Shown here: positions 46,798-59,635 of the stretch, piece by piece
Layout of the letters: each line of letters opens with the position of its first letter
How positions within the stretch are numbered: position 1 is the first letter of the stretch
DNA from: Telmatactis stephensoni
Lineage: Eukaryota; Cnidaria; Anthozoa; Actiniaria; Isophelliidae
DNA: 64,000 nucleotides
Reading direction: 5' to 3'
Assembly (NCBI GenBank): GCA_029948255.1
Contig: JALIZF010001636.1
Span: 310,001 to 374,000, forward strand
The notes under the pieces: model-generated
The model's input: only the letters and a program-made list of their open reading frames with translations
What the model was told of the DNA's origin: nothing
Databases searched by the model: none
Made by a program: the position numbers and the translations under genes

Positions 46798-49110
46798 CGC
46801 TGAAAAGAAATATATAGACCATGAAAATATGTATGAAGAAAATAAAATATGTGGAAAAATATATCACTAAGACGGTCCAAAATCTATTTAAATAAGCCTT
46901 AATTTCAAATTGTATACACTCCGCCAAAAATGCAGAAAGCTTGATACGTATAAGTAGATGTTCTCTTGATTGTTAACGTTTGCGTACAGGAAAAATGCTA
47001 GTTCTATCCGTTAGATAAATATAGTTGATAAATTGATGGTGTTTTCCAGTAACTTTAGCCATTGGATAAGGATTTATCAAAGACCATCAAGCGGATAGCG
47101 GATTTACCGTTCGTACAACCGTACAACCAGCTTTAAACCGACCAAACCAGGAAATTCTTACGAATATGGTTCTGTATTTATATCAAGATTTTTTTCGGTT
47201 AATTTGTCATAAATTACAAATGTTTTAAAATGTTGAATGTTTTCATTCCGATCATCGTGGTGTTTTAACTTCATAAACAAACCACGGTCCATCAGTTTTT
47301 TGATATCTTTTTCGATCACAGACAAATGTTTATCACTGATACTAAAGTTAGACTTTTTATCATCACTTGGAAAAATATTGATCAAAAATACCAGACGATT
47401 TTGAGGAGATTGAGGTGTTTTTACAGTTAAAGTTGTCAGTACCCGCCCAATTAAGCTATAATTTGTTTTTAGGATTTATAATTCATATTCCTTCATAACT
47501 GATGGGCGTAAAAAATAAAAATATGAAATCACATAAAAAGATTACAAATTGTAGTTGTAAAATTTGTAGTTTTAACATAGTTTTGATTTTTAATTAAGAA
47601 GATCCCGGCACTTTTAGCCATTGATACGATGTCGCAAACACAAAGATAGACACTGAGAAAGCACGACGCCCATTGCAAAATACTGCAAGCTCAAATTATG
47701 TTAAATGTATTCATAGAAGCAGATATTTGATTGTTAAGAAAACTGGTCGGTTCTTAAGCTATATGTGATTGTAAAATTTCATATCATTGAAGTGAAAACA
47801 CAATTTATAGCTTGAGTAATCAGCATTTGCATTGGGTCACTGATCTTTCAGCAGGTCCTGGAAAACTCTCTCGCCCGTACCAATGGCGTCTGGTCTTTTT
47901 ACATTCTAACTGAATTAAAAACCTAAACGTTAAAGCCTTCTGGATATTTCTACTTAGGAAATTAAGCTTCTCCTGGTTAATAAGAATAAAGCAGATAGAA
48001 TTTTGTAAGGATTTTGGTCAAAAATGGTTTGATAAAAGTGACATTAAAACAATAACCTGTTGCATCCTAACTCCCCGTCATGGTGTTTTTACTGACTTAA
48101 TTTTTACACAAATATAAAACTGACCATTTTGCCACTTTTGTAACCCTCCATTGACTTACCTTAGTTTAGAGCTTGACTCTAAATTCAAAGCTTCAAGTGT
48201 GTTTCTGACAGAAAATTATAACCCTTTCCTTCGATTTCTTCTCTGCTAACTGCACTGACTAACTTTGGCCAGCATTAATATTGATGACGTTGTGAGTGTG
48301 ATGTAATTTAGCTGGTCAGTGGCAAATGACAACACACTGAGGCTGTCGCAGCAAGGAAAGGTCACAGAAAAGACAAGATCTTCTCATCCAGGAAAAGCAG
48401 GATTGCTGCTCGCCTCTCTTGGCTAGCGCTGATGGACATCGACTGATCGAGTTAATCAAAAACTTCTCAGTCTACAGCCGGGAAGATTGAAGTGCGAAGA
48501 GATAAATCCATGAGGATTTTCACGTTGTTTAGTGTCATTACCTGTTTGTTGTAAATTCACAAAAACACTTTTTAGATGTCTGTGCTTGATTATGTGCTTG
48601 ACTGGCAAGAGAAAATATTTGTGTAACAACTGGACGGTGGACGGTGATAATTCCGAGTATTTTTCATTGAGTATCTCTTGATTTTATCTGTTAAAAACTA
48701 ACTATTACTGTAGCTAATATGACGTATTCCACTCTATACCTAAATTGATCTTATTCCACAATATTACATGCAGAACATCAAAAGTTATTTGTGATGAGTA
48801 AAAACCACTTGATTTTCCTAATAATCTCACCTCATCCCCACCCTCACCCCCCAAAAAAACTGGGCTTTGAATATTACTTCTTTGATAACACACCTAATAC
48901 ACAAAATACCCACTTTCATCAAATACGCGCGCGCTATTTTTCATAAATTCTTCTTGAAGGGTGTAATTTCCTATACTAATTGCTATTGCTATATATATGG
49001 TCGAACAGGGTCAATCGATTTACTATAGAATAGAGATCTTGCAGTTTGGCTTGCTACATGTAATAACTATCTCGAGAGTTTGACTAGACACTTGTTATCT
49101 GACGTTATGA
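46798..49110. other. Intergenic, 2.3 kb
   Basis: AT-rich. Contains the putative 5-prime UTR intron of the acidic protein gene and one open minus-strand stretch described separately (47158-47480). The rest shows no coding signal. Confidence 0.5.
47158..47480 (-). other. Unrecognised open reading stretch
   Basis: A minus-strand frame open for about 105 codons, the last 75 from a Met (47385-47158), with lysine-rich, globular-looking composition (for example DKHLSVIEKDIKKLMDRGLF). No signal peptide, no family I recognise, and no obvious partner exons. It may be an exon of an unplaced gene, a gene relic or chance in AT-rich DNA. Confidence 0.2.
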
Positions 49111-49117
49111 CGTCAAG

Positions 49118-49872
49118 GTGGTATCAAAGCGCATGCGTGCCGTGCAAACTTTGAGTATGACGTCACGTGAGCATGCGCAATTGTTATATGAGGGAGTGGT
49201 CGCTCGAAGCCTGGATCACAAACAAACACTTAGACAAATTAAAGGCTATAGTATTAATAAGGTTTCATTCACTGGGACAAAACAAAATACTTCACTCTTC
49301 AATTTGACGCCTAGGTCCGTAAAAGGGTTCTTAAAGAACTTGATTGGACGAGTGTTTAGACGTTCAACAGGTACAAGCAAACTGATAACCTTTGTGCCTC
49401 CAAATATTACATGTGTATGTAATACTTGTTGTCGAGCAAGAAAAAGAAGAATTAATGACGGATTTTAAAAATTTTTGATTGTAAAAAGGCATATGCATGC
49501 AATTTTAACGCAAAATTACTACCTGATCAACAATTAACGTTCTGATTCACGCATTTTTTCGCTGTTCGTTTGTTTTGTTGGTGTTATTTAATTTTAGATT
49601 TATGTATATATCCATAAGATTTGACAGATATTATTCTTGGAGAAAATCGAGTAAATTACATCTCATTTCCCATGAAATCAACAAAGTTAGTATTTGTTAA
49701 AAATATAATACTGCAAAATAATTGTTTATATTTTAACAAAGGTAAACAGTGTCAATCAAAGGTGATACGTAATGTCGGAATATATTGGGTGGTAGACGTT
49801 GTCCTAATTTCACAAATGCATCGTCAGCTGAAGGTACGTAAATTGAAGGAATTTGTATAAAGGTGAAGTACC
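49118..49872 (+). other. Possible 5-prime exon and intron region of the following broken gene
   Basis: A 116-codon ORF (49118-49468) with no recognisable domain lies downstream of a TATATATA-like element (about 48990). It could be transcribed leader sequence of the precursor gene at 49873. I do not call it a protein. Confidence 0.3.
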
Positions 49873-50080
49873 AATGAAACAGTTTCGAGTTGGATTACTC
49901 TTGTTTGTTGCTGGTCTGACCTACTATCATCTCTTGGGATGACTTGAATCAGCCACTGGAAGATGACGAGGGATTAAACGAAGATGAGTTTTTAAATGAA
50001 GATGACGATAACGAAATGGATTATGGTGCTGACGATGAAGAGAGGGATAGAGAAGTGAGATCAATCGGAAAATGGTTATA
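49873..50080 (+). pseudogene. Broken small secreted acidic precursor
   Basis: An ATG at 49873 opens a clear signal peptide (MKQFRVGLLLFVAGLTYYH). The frame stops almost at once at TGA (about 49939). A second frame, overlapping the end of the first, encodes a highly acidic stretch (rich in Asp, Glu and Asn, ending in RDREVR before SIGKWL and a stop at about 50081). Together this looks like a signal-plus-acidic-propeptide precursor whose frame is disrupted by a small indel, or a two-exon gene whose intron I cannot see. The mature product and its role are unknown. Confidence 0.45.
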
Positions 50081-50394
50081 AAATCATACGGATTAATTCC
50101 CACTAGAAGTCAAGAAGGACACGGTGTTATGCCCAACGTAATGCAATACAAACTGCGACATCCATGGTGAAAATAGAGAGGAAGGTCAAGAACTGAGATC
50201 ACTTCAAAAATCACGAAGTAGCAGATAGGTCTACGGACCTTATGACTCTTATGGGAGTTCAAACTGGCTGAGTGAAAAGTTAAACGAACTCAGCGATATA
50301 TCTTAGACTTGGTGCAAGTGGCTCATTTAGCAACCAAGATCAAGCAATATATAACACCCAGCAATAGATCAGACAGACTTAAAGCTAGCGATAG

Positions 50395-50770
50395 ATTTCA
50401 CAGACATAGACCAAGGGATAGACCACGAAGACATAGACCCAAGGATAGATCACACAGACATAGACCAAGGGATAGACCACGAAGACATAGACCCAAGGAT
50501 AGATCACACAGACATAGACCCAAGGATAGTCCACACAGACATGTACACAGACCCAGGGATAGATTACACAGACATAGACCCAGGGATAGATTACATAGAC
50601 ATAGACCCAGGGATAGATTACATAGATAGACCAAAGATAGATCTGATAGATCACACAGACATAGACCCTAGGATAGACCACGGAGACATAGACCCACCGA
50701 CAGACCTCGATCCAGCGGTAAATCTCACACGCATAGACACAGCGATAGATCACACAGGATCTAAAAACGG
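50395..50770. repeat. 27-bp minisatellite
   Basis: About ten units close to AGACATAGACCCAAGGATAG plus CACAC, in 27-bp steps that become irregular after 50540. Because 27 is divisible by three, several frames on both strands stay open (for example 50309-50629 plus, with a 9-residue His/Arg/Pro repeat), but no start context or domain supports any of them. Confidence 0.85.
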
Positions 50771-50959
50771 CGATATTAAACTACACATGTATAAAACTAG
50801 AACCAGTGATCAGAGCGATATATCACAAAGGCCATCAGATTGCAGAGCATCTGGTGAGACGATTACAACGGTAAAGCCGTTTTGTTCCACCAGTTAAACA
50901 TAGACTCAGATCATAGACCATAGACCATAGATACCGTATGAATGCATCTTACATTGTGT

Positions 50960-51235
50960 ATGCGTATACATGTCGTATATATATATGTATTCATAGTAGA
51001 TTTCTCATTTTTCTTCTTAATACGTATTGTTAAATATATATAACAATTTATCATATGTGATTTATTCTTCTTAATTAGTTTAATTCATTAGTTGGGGAGT
51101 TCGCTTCGATATAACTTTTAGTTCCTCCAACTCTCCGGCATTCTAACCCTTTTGTCTTCAGTGTTCTTTATATATTTATTGTAACTAATTGAAAAAATGA
51201 AAAGCAAATAAAGATTGAACTTGAACTTCACTTGG
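50960..51235 (+). mobile_element. LINE-like 3-prime tail
   Basis: The segment ends AAATAAAGATTGAACTTGAACT, a polyadenylation-like signal followed by short TTGAAC tandems, as in the LINE ends at 4977 and 14171. No reverse transcriptase coding remains, so the assignment is tentative. Confidence 0.35.
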
Positions 51236-53283
51236 AGAACATCAATGTTAAATGTGAAGTGCAACAATTTGCTTAATTCTTTTCGGCAAGAGTACGTACA
51301 GTCAAGTTAAATCGTCCGCCGACAGCGAATTCTGTCATGGAATCGAGTTTGTCAGCAAGTGAAGGAACTAGTGTTTAGAGAACCTACTTTTCAAGAAAAC
51401 ATCTAAAGATGTAGGCCTTATACAAATACACTGCAAAAAAATGCGTCAGAAATAACCCTAATAAATAAACGTGATTTAGACTAGATGTTTAATTTTAACG
51501 TTGTTTTCCATAACTTAAGTGAAAGAACTTCCTTCAAAACTGTATCATGATTCTACGTGAGTTTTAAAGCCAACTTAACTCGCATTGGCAATGAACTACG
51601 TATATTCTAATGAATTATCGGCAAATGTCCTGTATGCTAAATGATTGTCTAATTTTGTAGAAACGTACAGCATTTAATGTAAATATTAACATAAAATAAT
51701 GGGTTTACTTTTAGTAAAATTTGCAACATCAAAAAACGGGCGTTTACCACTGATTAGGGACAAAATACAGGAAATTTAAACTGACGGCTTATTTGATCAA
51801 TCTGCTGTAAAACGAAAGAACGTGAGGGACCAGTTAAATATAATAGTTTTATTGATGTTTGCGGCATATTTGTTGGATTACCGCTTAGCAGATATGAAGA
51901 TGTCATTGGAAAGGCTATATGCGGCATCAATTCACGTCTCTTTTTTCCGTTTTGTGATGACGTGGATTAAGAGTTACTTTTCTCTGATAACCTGAATCTG
52001 ATCTTGCAAAATTATAGCGGAAATTTTCTCAATGACAACCTTTTTTGTCTAAGTCCCAATCTGCTACCGTTATCTTTAAAATTGCCGATCTGAAGGTTCA
52101 ACGAGTCACGGCATAGCGGTCTTCACTGTAGTATCAAGATCTCAAAATTATTTTCAAAGTACGATGTTTAAAGAAAACGGATCTACTCTTTAGAGGCCTT
52201 TGGATTGTTTTCAAAACAAAGCAAGCAATTGGTTCCATACTGTATAGCTTTTTTTATCTTTCTGTTTCAAAACATCATCGCAGACGGTAAGGAATTAGGG
52301 GGTGGATAAGTAATAACCCTGGATTAAATCTTAAGAAAATTGTTCTTAATCCAGGATGAGCACTTGAATCATTTTTTGAACAACCGCGGGCCATTCCGTT
52401 CAAGACATTTTGTCAACCATATAGTCGAATGATAGTTGATTTCTCTGTCCATTAGCTTTACTCTTAAGCTGTTCAATGTTATACGCTGAAAGTTTTATCT
52501 GAAACTGGTGTCAATCGCGAGCTGGCACGTCTCACAACGCATTGCACCGTGTAACACTGTTATTTAGCTGAAACTTTTTCGAATCTTCGTCGCGAGACGG
52601 TTTTACGAAAAGTAGAACTGCTTTCTACTCCTGCAACAGAAACTTGTGTCGCGAACAAGATTCAGGACTCGAAATTGAGCGTGTAACACCCATTTTGAAG
52701 CTTGTCTCGCAACGACGGCGCGAGACACAAGTTTCAGATAAAAGCTAACAGCGCCTTAATTTATTCCCGAGGCAGTTTGCATGTGAACTCATATAGCTGC
52801 TCATCAAATTAATAACTATTGCACATGTGTGAGATAAAATATATAGCTGAGATACAACAATAAATGATCATGAGCAGTAATAATCTGAAATGAATCAGTG
52901 TTAACTGATTACTGAGCATTCACCACCTTTCATAATTTAGTTTTTTCAAGTGGAAGAAATGAGAGCTTCTGGCAAGAAACGATAAATGTTATGCGAGAAA
53001 GTACTTCCTGAGAAATATTTCATCACTTTTGGTTGAATACCAAACTGCAGTCAAAAATCGAGAGATTTGAATGTGTTTCTGACTGAATGGCTTGCATGGG
53101 TGCATGGCTTCGTCTTGTTGCATTTTCAAAATTTTAAATCCTCCTATCTTATCAAGGATAAAAAATAAATAAATAACTGTTTATTTAAATGTCCTAGTCT
53201 TCTAGCGCTCGCGCACTAATTGGGGAACACTATACTCTCACACTCACTACCTCTACCTTAACTTATATTTTGCAAATAATCAC
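51236..53283. other. Intergenic, 2 kb, with one MITE
   Basis: No ORF of interest and no gene. Contains a MITE described separately at 52483-52754. Confidence 0.5.
52483..52754. mobile_element. MITE with imperfect inverted ends
   Basis: The left end (ACGCTGAAAGTTTTATCTGA) and the right end (TCAGATAAAAGCTAACAGCG) are imperfect reverse complements. GAGAC/GTCTC-type segments inside pair as well. No coding capacity. Confidence 0.6.
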
Positions 53284-53471
53284 TCGACTCACCAGTTCGT
53301 TTTTGATGGAGGAAGGAAAACCGGAGGACCCGGAGAAAAACCCTCGAAGCAAGGGAGAAAACGAACTAACAAACTCAACTCACATGAAGTGCCCCATCCG
53401 GGAATCGAACCAGGGACCACAGCAGTGAGAGGCGAGAGGTCTAACCATGCACTCGGCCACCCTTGCTCCCC
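53284..53471 (-). mobile_element. tRNA-derived SINE
   Basis: The minus strand begins with a tRNA-Ser/Leu-like head (GGTGGCCGAGTGCATGGTTA as A-box side, CTGGTTCGATTCCCGGATGG as B-box side, about 53385-53471) and continues into a body of about 100 bp with TCTCCGGGTCCTCCGG. Type-II tRNA features are partly kept, but the body and lack of proper acceptor pairing identify it as a SINE. Confidence 0.75.
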
Positions 53472-54350
53472 ATTTATTACTGTCTTAGGAAACTTGCTCA
53501 TATTACCTAAATCAACAATATCTTCATGATTCCAAAGAAATACTTTCTAGAAATGTTAGCATTTATGCTAATTAGAGCAGTCGCATTTGGGGTTCTTTCG
53601 AAATCGATTTGCTTATTCATGTCACAGCTTTTGTACTATAAATACATTTACTTCAGTTCCTGATTCAGCAAAAGCTATTATCACTTGTCATAATTGTCAT
53701 CATGAAACACATAGAAAGACATAGCTTCTACTATTAATAGCCGTCTTTCTCACCACGAGCCACGATAAAATATATTCTTCATTCTTTTTTAAGCCTTTTT
53801 TAACGATGATTTGAGATTTGCTCTTTCTGCCAATGTCTTTAGCCGCTTGGAGTTATCAGTGGCACTCCTTCTACATTTCATAATCTTTAATTTGAAAAAC
53901 AAACAAAAAAATCAGAAAACTCAAAAACGGTCTATTTTGAGTCCTATTCAAAACGTGTTCAAGTGTTTTCATAAATTTAAACCGGGTAGGCGGATGCATG
54001 CAATCTAACTCAATTTAAAAAAGAAAATTGAGCACGTTCTAAGTGGCTTTGGTCTGCTTGCGTCAAGTACGGACACTCCAGCAACTGCTCTTTTTGTTTT
54101 ATATGATAATTCAATTTCTTTTACTTCAAATTATAAATTATTTTCCATAAACATTTCGACATGTTTTGCTCAATTACTCTCAGTTTACACGTCGAGTATT
54201 TTTTACAAAATAAATAGATTTTAGACAAACAAGCTTTATGAACCAGCAAACTTTAACAAGTTCTTTTTGTGAGTTAAGTTTTATTTTGGATAAATTATAA
54301 TATACTTTATCATTATTAAATAGTTTTCGTAGTTTTTGTTTCTTTTAATG
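53472..54350. other. Intergenic and 3-prime flank of cystine-knot gene 2
   Basis: AT-rich, no gene seen. Confidence 0.5.
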
Positions 54351-54713
54351 TTAGGAGCAAGGTTTACACGAACATGTTTCGTGTTCATAAGCAATGTGTC
54401 TTTCTTTGTGGATGTTAGAGTTTCTTTTACATATGATATCGAATTCCACAGGTGTTAATCTGGTTGGAGTACAACAAGTACATGTACTATCATCTTCATT
54501 TGCTGGGTTATCTGTAGTCTTACAAACACCAACACACTGTTTCAAAGGAATAGGACGTGGTATACAATTATGGATCTTCATTAGGATGGAACGACGTTTT
54601 GGTTTGCATTGTTCTTTGAGATAACGTCGAAACATCTCATTGGTGTAGTATTCCCGACTCCAAACGCTCATGGATAGCATCAGAACTACCAAAATTACCA
54701 ACAGTTGCTTCAT
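54351..54713 (-). CDS. Secreted cystine-knot protein 2 (bursicon/norrin-like)
   Basis: A 120-residue protein: signal peptide (MKQLLVILVVLMLSMSVWS, about 1-19) followed by a compact domain with eleven cysteines in the order C, C, C-x3-C, C-x-CC, C, C-x-C-x2-C. This is the CTCK-type cystine-knot layout of bursicon subunits and norrin, where the extra CC cysteine can make an inter-subunit disulfide. Landmarks are HNCIPRPIPLKQCVGVC, STCTCC and CSCKPCS at the very C-terminus. It probably acts as a secreted signalling protein, for which LGR-type or Frizzled receptors are the known targets of related proteins. I chose the MKQ start because the signal peptide begins there and TTTTGTAG, a probable acceptor of a 5-prime UTR intron, lies nine bases upstream; the longer ORF to 54926 runs through a MITE. 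Confidence 0.82.
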   Translation of the reverse strand: MKQLLVILVVLMLSMSVWSREYYTNEMFRRYLKEQCKPKRRSILMKIHNCIPRPIPLKQCVGVCKTTDNPANEDDSTCTCCTPTRLTPVEFDIICKRNSNIHKERHIAYEHETCSCKPCS

Positions 54714-54765
54714 GATAAATCTACAAAAGTTAAAAAACAGCATCACTTTAAAATGAGATGTATTT

Positions 54766-55102
54766 TCAAGGGCGGATCCAGGGGGAGGGTCGCGGGGGTC
54801 AGGACCCCCCCTGTGTTTATCAATGAATATGTCATGAATTTGCGACAGCAGTAATTTTTTTCTGTGAAAAGACTCACTTTTAACATTCATTGAAATATCA
54901 CTAAGCAATGCCAACCCTCTACCCATTCAGTTGTAAATATAAAATTTTTGTTTCTAATAAAAAGTGTTAAAAAATCACTAGTCTAAGCAATGAATGTCAT
55001 ATTTTCAGCGAGTTTCAATGGCTTAAGACCTTTTCGTTTGGGTTCCCTGTTTGTAAACGTCACGTGACCCCCACCTTTGAAAAATCCTGGATCCGCCCTT
55101 GA
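54766..55102. mobile_element. MITE with 17-bp perfect inverted ends
   Basis: TCAAGGGCGGATCCAGG at the left and its exact reverse complement at 55086-55102. Length 337 bp, no transposase. It lies about 50 bp upstream of the coding exon of cystine-knot gene 2, inside its presumed 5-prime UTR intron. Confidence 0.8.
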
Positions 55103-57850
55103 TTTTTGAGGGTATTAAGAGTTGGGAAGGGCCCTGATTCATCCCTCGCCTTTACCGCGCCAAGCGTCAGAACCGGATTTTTTCCTGCTTACGGAAGTCT
55201 ACGTAATGTGTTTTGTTTTTCAGTAAAAACTCCTTGTAATCAGCCCTGAGTCAAGCGACGAAAGATTACAAAAATGGATAATAGTGCTTTTTTTGTATCT
55301 TCAACCGAAAATTGAGATAATAATATTGTCATTCACAGTTATGAGCGGAACCGCCGAGCTCCGCCGCGAACCTTTGAAAACACAAAATGTCTTGTGTCTT
55401 TCCGAAACTGTGTTCAGCAGTTAGCAACAAGAATTTAGTTTTCATTTGGCTAAATAGTTTTAACAATTAATGTTTGACTGAACAAAAAGGAGATATAACA
55501 AACAAAATTGTTTTCACTAACTGAAGTCAGTACTAGTAAAATGGTCGAATTAAGCAAAGACCTGAACACCTGAATCTACTTGTATCGATAGCACGATTTT
55601 CATGAAAATTCTGGCTTTGTTTGCAATGACCAAACATTAGTCAATGTTCTTTTGACAGAAATAATCATACTTTATAATCATTCCTCTATTTCTGTTATGT
55701 TATAATTAAATTTTGTGATAATCGCACATGTGATAATCTCACATGTGCTTTCATAAAAAATCAAATTTTAATCAATTTGATTTAAAATCATTTAAATTTA
55801 TGAAAAACAAATGTTCATCGCTGACGTATTATAATTAAATTTTGCAATAGTTTATATCATATGCGAATACACAAAATGTAACTGTAAATTTAGCCAGGAT
55901 TTGTTACATTCTCACCAAAAATAAATTAGTGAAACAATCTAACACTTTTAGACTACTGAAGAATCTATTTTACGCAAAAGTTTTTTTCTTTTATGTCTAC
56001 CTTCGAAATAGCGTTTTGCTTTCAACGAGCTCAGTCTGAAGGGCCACAACTTCCTATGATGTTGAAAACCATTCAAAGCTATTGTAATTGAGAATATTTA
56101 TACCAAACTGAATCGGCGCGGCGGATTTTTTAATTCTTGCTTGTCGATCTTATTGTTCAAGATAAGACGATGTTTGTATATGAAACAGAACAACAACAAG
56201 AAGTGCACTGCACATAAATCCGTGTCTTGCTGATAAAACTGAGATAGCGACGAGATACAGTCACCGCCAAAAAACACTTGAAGTACAAAACAATGATAAA
56301 ACCGTTTGGATGCTCAGTCCGTAAAAAATAGGTCGTAACTGTAGCTCGATACTCGGTAGCGTTATATTCGTTCCGGGTGCCAAAGGCATGATCGAACGAA
56401 CAAATGAATGGAGATAAATGATATAAAAAGGAAAAGAAAAAAGCGTTTTCGGTCTTACTTGAGGATATCCTTTTTCTGGAGCAGTTAAATTCCTTAGCGG
56501 TTTGACCTCTTCGTTTTAAAGTGGATTTGTAGTTTACTTCAGTATTGTACCAACTGCTGAGAAGTTCTCAAATGAGTTTTTGGTTCCCTGCCAGCGTACA
56601 GTTTGAATTGTTGTGCGTTCTATAGGTTTTTGCTTATCATTTGTTCAGTTTTTCCCTTCTTTGCACGCGTCTTTGTCTACCTTATCTTAATACAGAACTG
56701 CTTCAAGCGGAAAGGTTTTTGTTGTTCGCAACAATTGACAGTAGACACAGAGCTCCTAATCACCATTTCACAATTACGCCTTCATCAACAAGTCTTTGTT
56801 TGTGCGTGGTATTAGACATTGAGCCCCCTCAATGGACTTGATGAAAATTCCTGCTTTGTTAAAGTCCAATCTTTCGTTTATTTAAGAAATGTACTTTAAT
56901 AGACTTACCGAAAGAGGCGTGCTTGTTCACTAGCCACAGACCTTGATTTTCACACGCTTTGACGTTCAACCATCCAACGCACTGAATCCCCTTAATCGTT
57001 GATGAGCTAGACTCGCGTAACTGGTACCCTAAAAGCTACACGCAAGTTAGACCAGATTAAAGACAAGCAAAATAAATCCGCATTCTGTTACTAGTGCAAT
57101 TTAAGTCCGCGTACCCGCGAGTTATTACATCAGCTGTCGCCCAACTTCCCTATTTATCTTCTTCAGTTCCGATTCGGACGTCAATGGCTACGGAACATGA
57201 ATTTTCACAAGATTAAATTAAGAGGACAAGCCTAAAGTTTGGTTACGTTAATGTGATATCATACCCGTTGTTTCCTAATCAGAGTCAGCCCGAGGTCTCC
57301 TAGTTTAACTGTGACGTATTTTGAGAGGAACTTTCGTCAAACGTGATCTTCCACATCTGGGATGTGAAGTTGTCATTTTTAAACTAGTACATTATTTTTG
57401 TTTTATAATTAGAACATTAATTAATATAAAAAGAGTATGTTTCTAGAGAAGTTAATAAACGGTAAAGATAAGTATAATATATAAACCAGCTTGATGCGTT
57501 CTAATATCCGGTTTTTAAAAAGTGAAAAATTGTGCCAAGGTGAAAATGTTGAAATTTATTATGTTCTTTATTTACATCTCTTTATCCATTAGATAGGGTG
57601 GCGTTCGTTTTCACTTTCCTCAGACCTATTTAAGGACATTTCTAAGAAAAGAAATGTTCTATCCCACTCCGTAAAGTCTTACGACAAAAGGTGTAGCTCC
57701 GTATAACTTCCTTCCGATCCGGTTTCGCGTCTAAGGACGAGCCGTCAACAATAGCTTCATGAATCTATTGTTTTCGTGATGATCACGTGATTGCCGACAA
57801 TTCTGGTTGGTTAGTCATACGTTATTAATTATGACCCAAAGTATTTTTCA
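55103..57850. other. Intergenic between the divergent cystine-knot genes
   Basis: No supported gene. It probably contains the promoters and first non-coding exon of gene 2. Several short ORFs (for example 56603-56841) lack any protein-like features. Confidence 0.5.
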
Positions 57851-59438
57851 ATGAAGACCTTCCAAACTACAAGACCCTCGAGAGATATAAGAAACAAGGT
57901 CGAAGAGACAATAGAAGAAGTCCTCAAGGCACTCGGTAAGAAGATTCCGCCACTATTTTCATATTTTTTATTGTTATTTCTTCCATCTTCTTTCCTATTT
58001 ATGTGTTCTCTTTGTTTCCTCTGTTTTTGGGGTGTTTTTTTTTTAAGATAGCGTCGAAGTTTTCAAAGTCTTATTAATATTTGGTATAATATCTCTGTCT
58101 TTGCCATCAGTGGAGATTTTACGACGTCTCATCTCTGTGATTGAAATGCTACAAAATGTAAACTAGATTCCACTAAAGCTAGAAACCTTCATCAAAAAAT
58201 TAATCATTTACACACACACTTTTAATTAAAATAGGGCAAATATTTCCAGATAGCTCCTCTTTTTTTTTCTTAAAAAGTTCAAGCAATTGTCATTACCATT
58301 AAATTCGAAGAAAAATAAATATATTTGATGTTTTGAGAAACGGCAGATGTGTAATTTATCTGCGAATTCAAAGCGCGCGCATCGAGTGCTTGTTCAAGTG
58401 ATACCCATTGACCGTCTCAATGTTCAATTAATTAAATTGAAATTTCATTAAGTTGTACGTTTCATCCGGTCATACATAACTTATTCACTCAACACAGCAA
58501 CTTTCTTTGTTGAGGTCGCGTCGTGTAGCTCCATTAGTGCGTGGGTCTTTCTGTAAAACTTGAAACAGTATTGTACATATATGCCTGTTTCTGATCGAAC
58601 ATTTTCTCTGCATCTTAATTTGTCCGCTAGAAGTAAATGATTAAAAATTAGAGAAAGAAAAAGAGAAGCTGATCGACTAGAGAAACTCAAAGAGGCACCG
58701 CAGAACTTCGCCGCAATTTCGTTACGGATTATTTCAATACTACCTTGTTATTTATATATTTAAAGTGCGTCAAAAATCAAAGCGGGGAATTTGTTTTCAG
58801 TCGAGAAGTGTTCCCACTTTTCATAAATATTAAATGTTCCGCGAAAAGAACTTTCTCGAGAGTCAAATACATTTATTTTTTACTTCGCTATTTCAGACAA
58901 CGATAAATGATCGGTGTTTTCAGGTAACAGCCATTCCTAAATGACGCGCTTTTAGAGTTGATCGGATCAGATATATAGTTTTGTATCAAACACATAGCTG
59001 CTATATCATCAGTAAAATGCGCAAATCTTCACAAGTCAATCAATCTGCATGGGACCACGTAACTATCAAATAGAAAAGATTTATTCCGCTGTTATGATTA
59101 CGATTAATTCAAATAATTCTCCTCTGACTCACCTGAGACTTCTCAGTTTTTGGAGGGGGGGATATAGAAATTCAAATGGACAACTTAGGTCACGTGCATC
59201 CAGTGAGCATGCGTAGTCAACTTGAATATTCGCGTCGTACAGACTGCTAAAGATTCTAAACTGTTTGAGTTAGATGACAGGTTTTGCTTGTGGAAAGATT
59301 ATTCATCGTGGGTGATAAATAATAAAGTGTGCTTATTCATTTGTCTCATGATAACGATCATTTGTAGATGACCGAGACGTTGTGACTGCTATTGCTAGTC
59401 TACATCAGGCTGGTTGCCGCGTTCCAGTCTACAAATGA
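57851..59438 (+). CDS. Possible two-exon microprotein of 51 residues
   Basis: Exon 57851-57935 reads MKTFQTTRPSRDIRNKVEET and continues with a helical Glu/Lys/Leu stretch to a GTAAGA donor. Exon 59368-59438, after TTTGTAG, reads DDRDVVTAIASLHQAGCRVP and ends shortly after at TGA. The join is in phase and both pieces have strongly protein-like composition, unlike the surrounding AT-rich DNA. There is no signal peptide. The first Met may not be the true start, since further upstream exons are possible, in which case this is the C-terminus of a larger protein. Family unknown. Confidence 0.35.
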
Positions 59439-59499
59439 CCATAATTGTAAAACAAATGATTAAGTGTACTTTGTTAGGATTTGCTCTTGTTTCTCCTTT

Positions 59500-59635
59500 T
59501 TCTTTCTCTTTCTTTCCTTCTTTCTTTCTGTTTTTTTCTTTTCTTCGTTCGTTCGTTCGTTCGTTCGTTCGTTCTTTCTTTCTTTTTCTCTTTCTTTCTT
59601 TCTTTCATATTTACGTACTTTCTTTCTTCCCTTCT
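59500..59635. repeat. (TTCT)n and (TTCG)n microsatellite
   Basis: TTTC/TTCT-rich run containing a block of TTCG tetramers (about 59545-59572). All ORFs on both strands here are low-complexity artefacts. Confidence 0.95.

Noticed and set aside
50309..50897. His/Arg/Pro or Asp/Ile repeat proteins from the 27-bp array
   Set aside because: Several frames on both strands are open only because the unit length is a multiple of three; no signal peptide, start context or stable frame across the array.
53385..53471. Functional tRNA-Ser or tRNA-Leu gene
   Set aside because: Head is continuous with a SINE body and lacks proper acceptor pairing.
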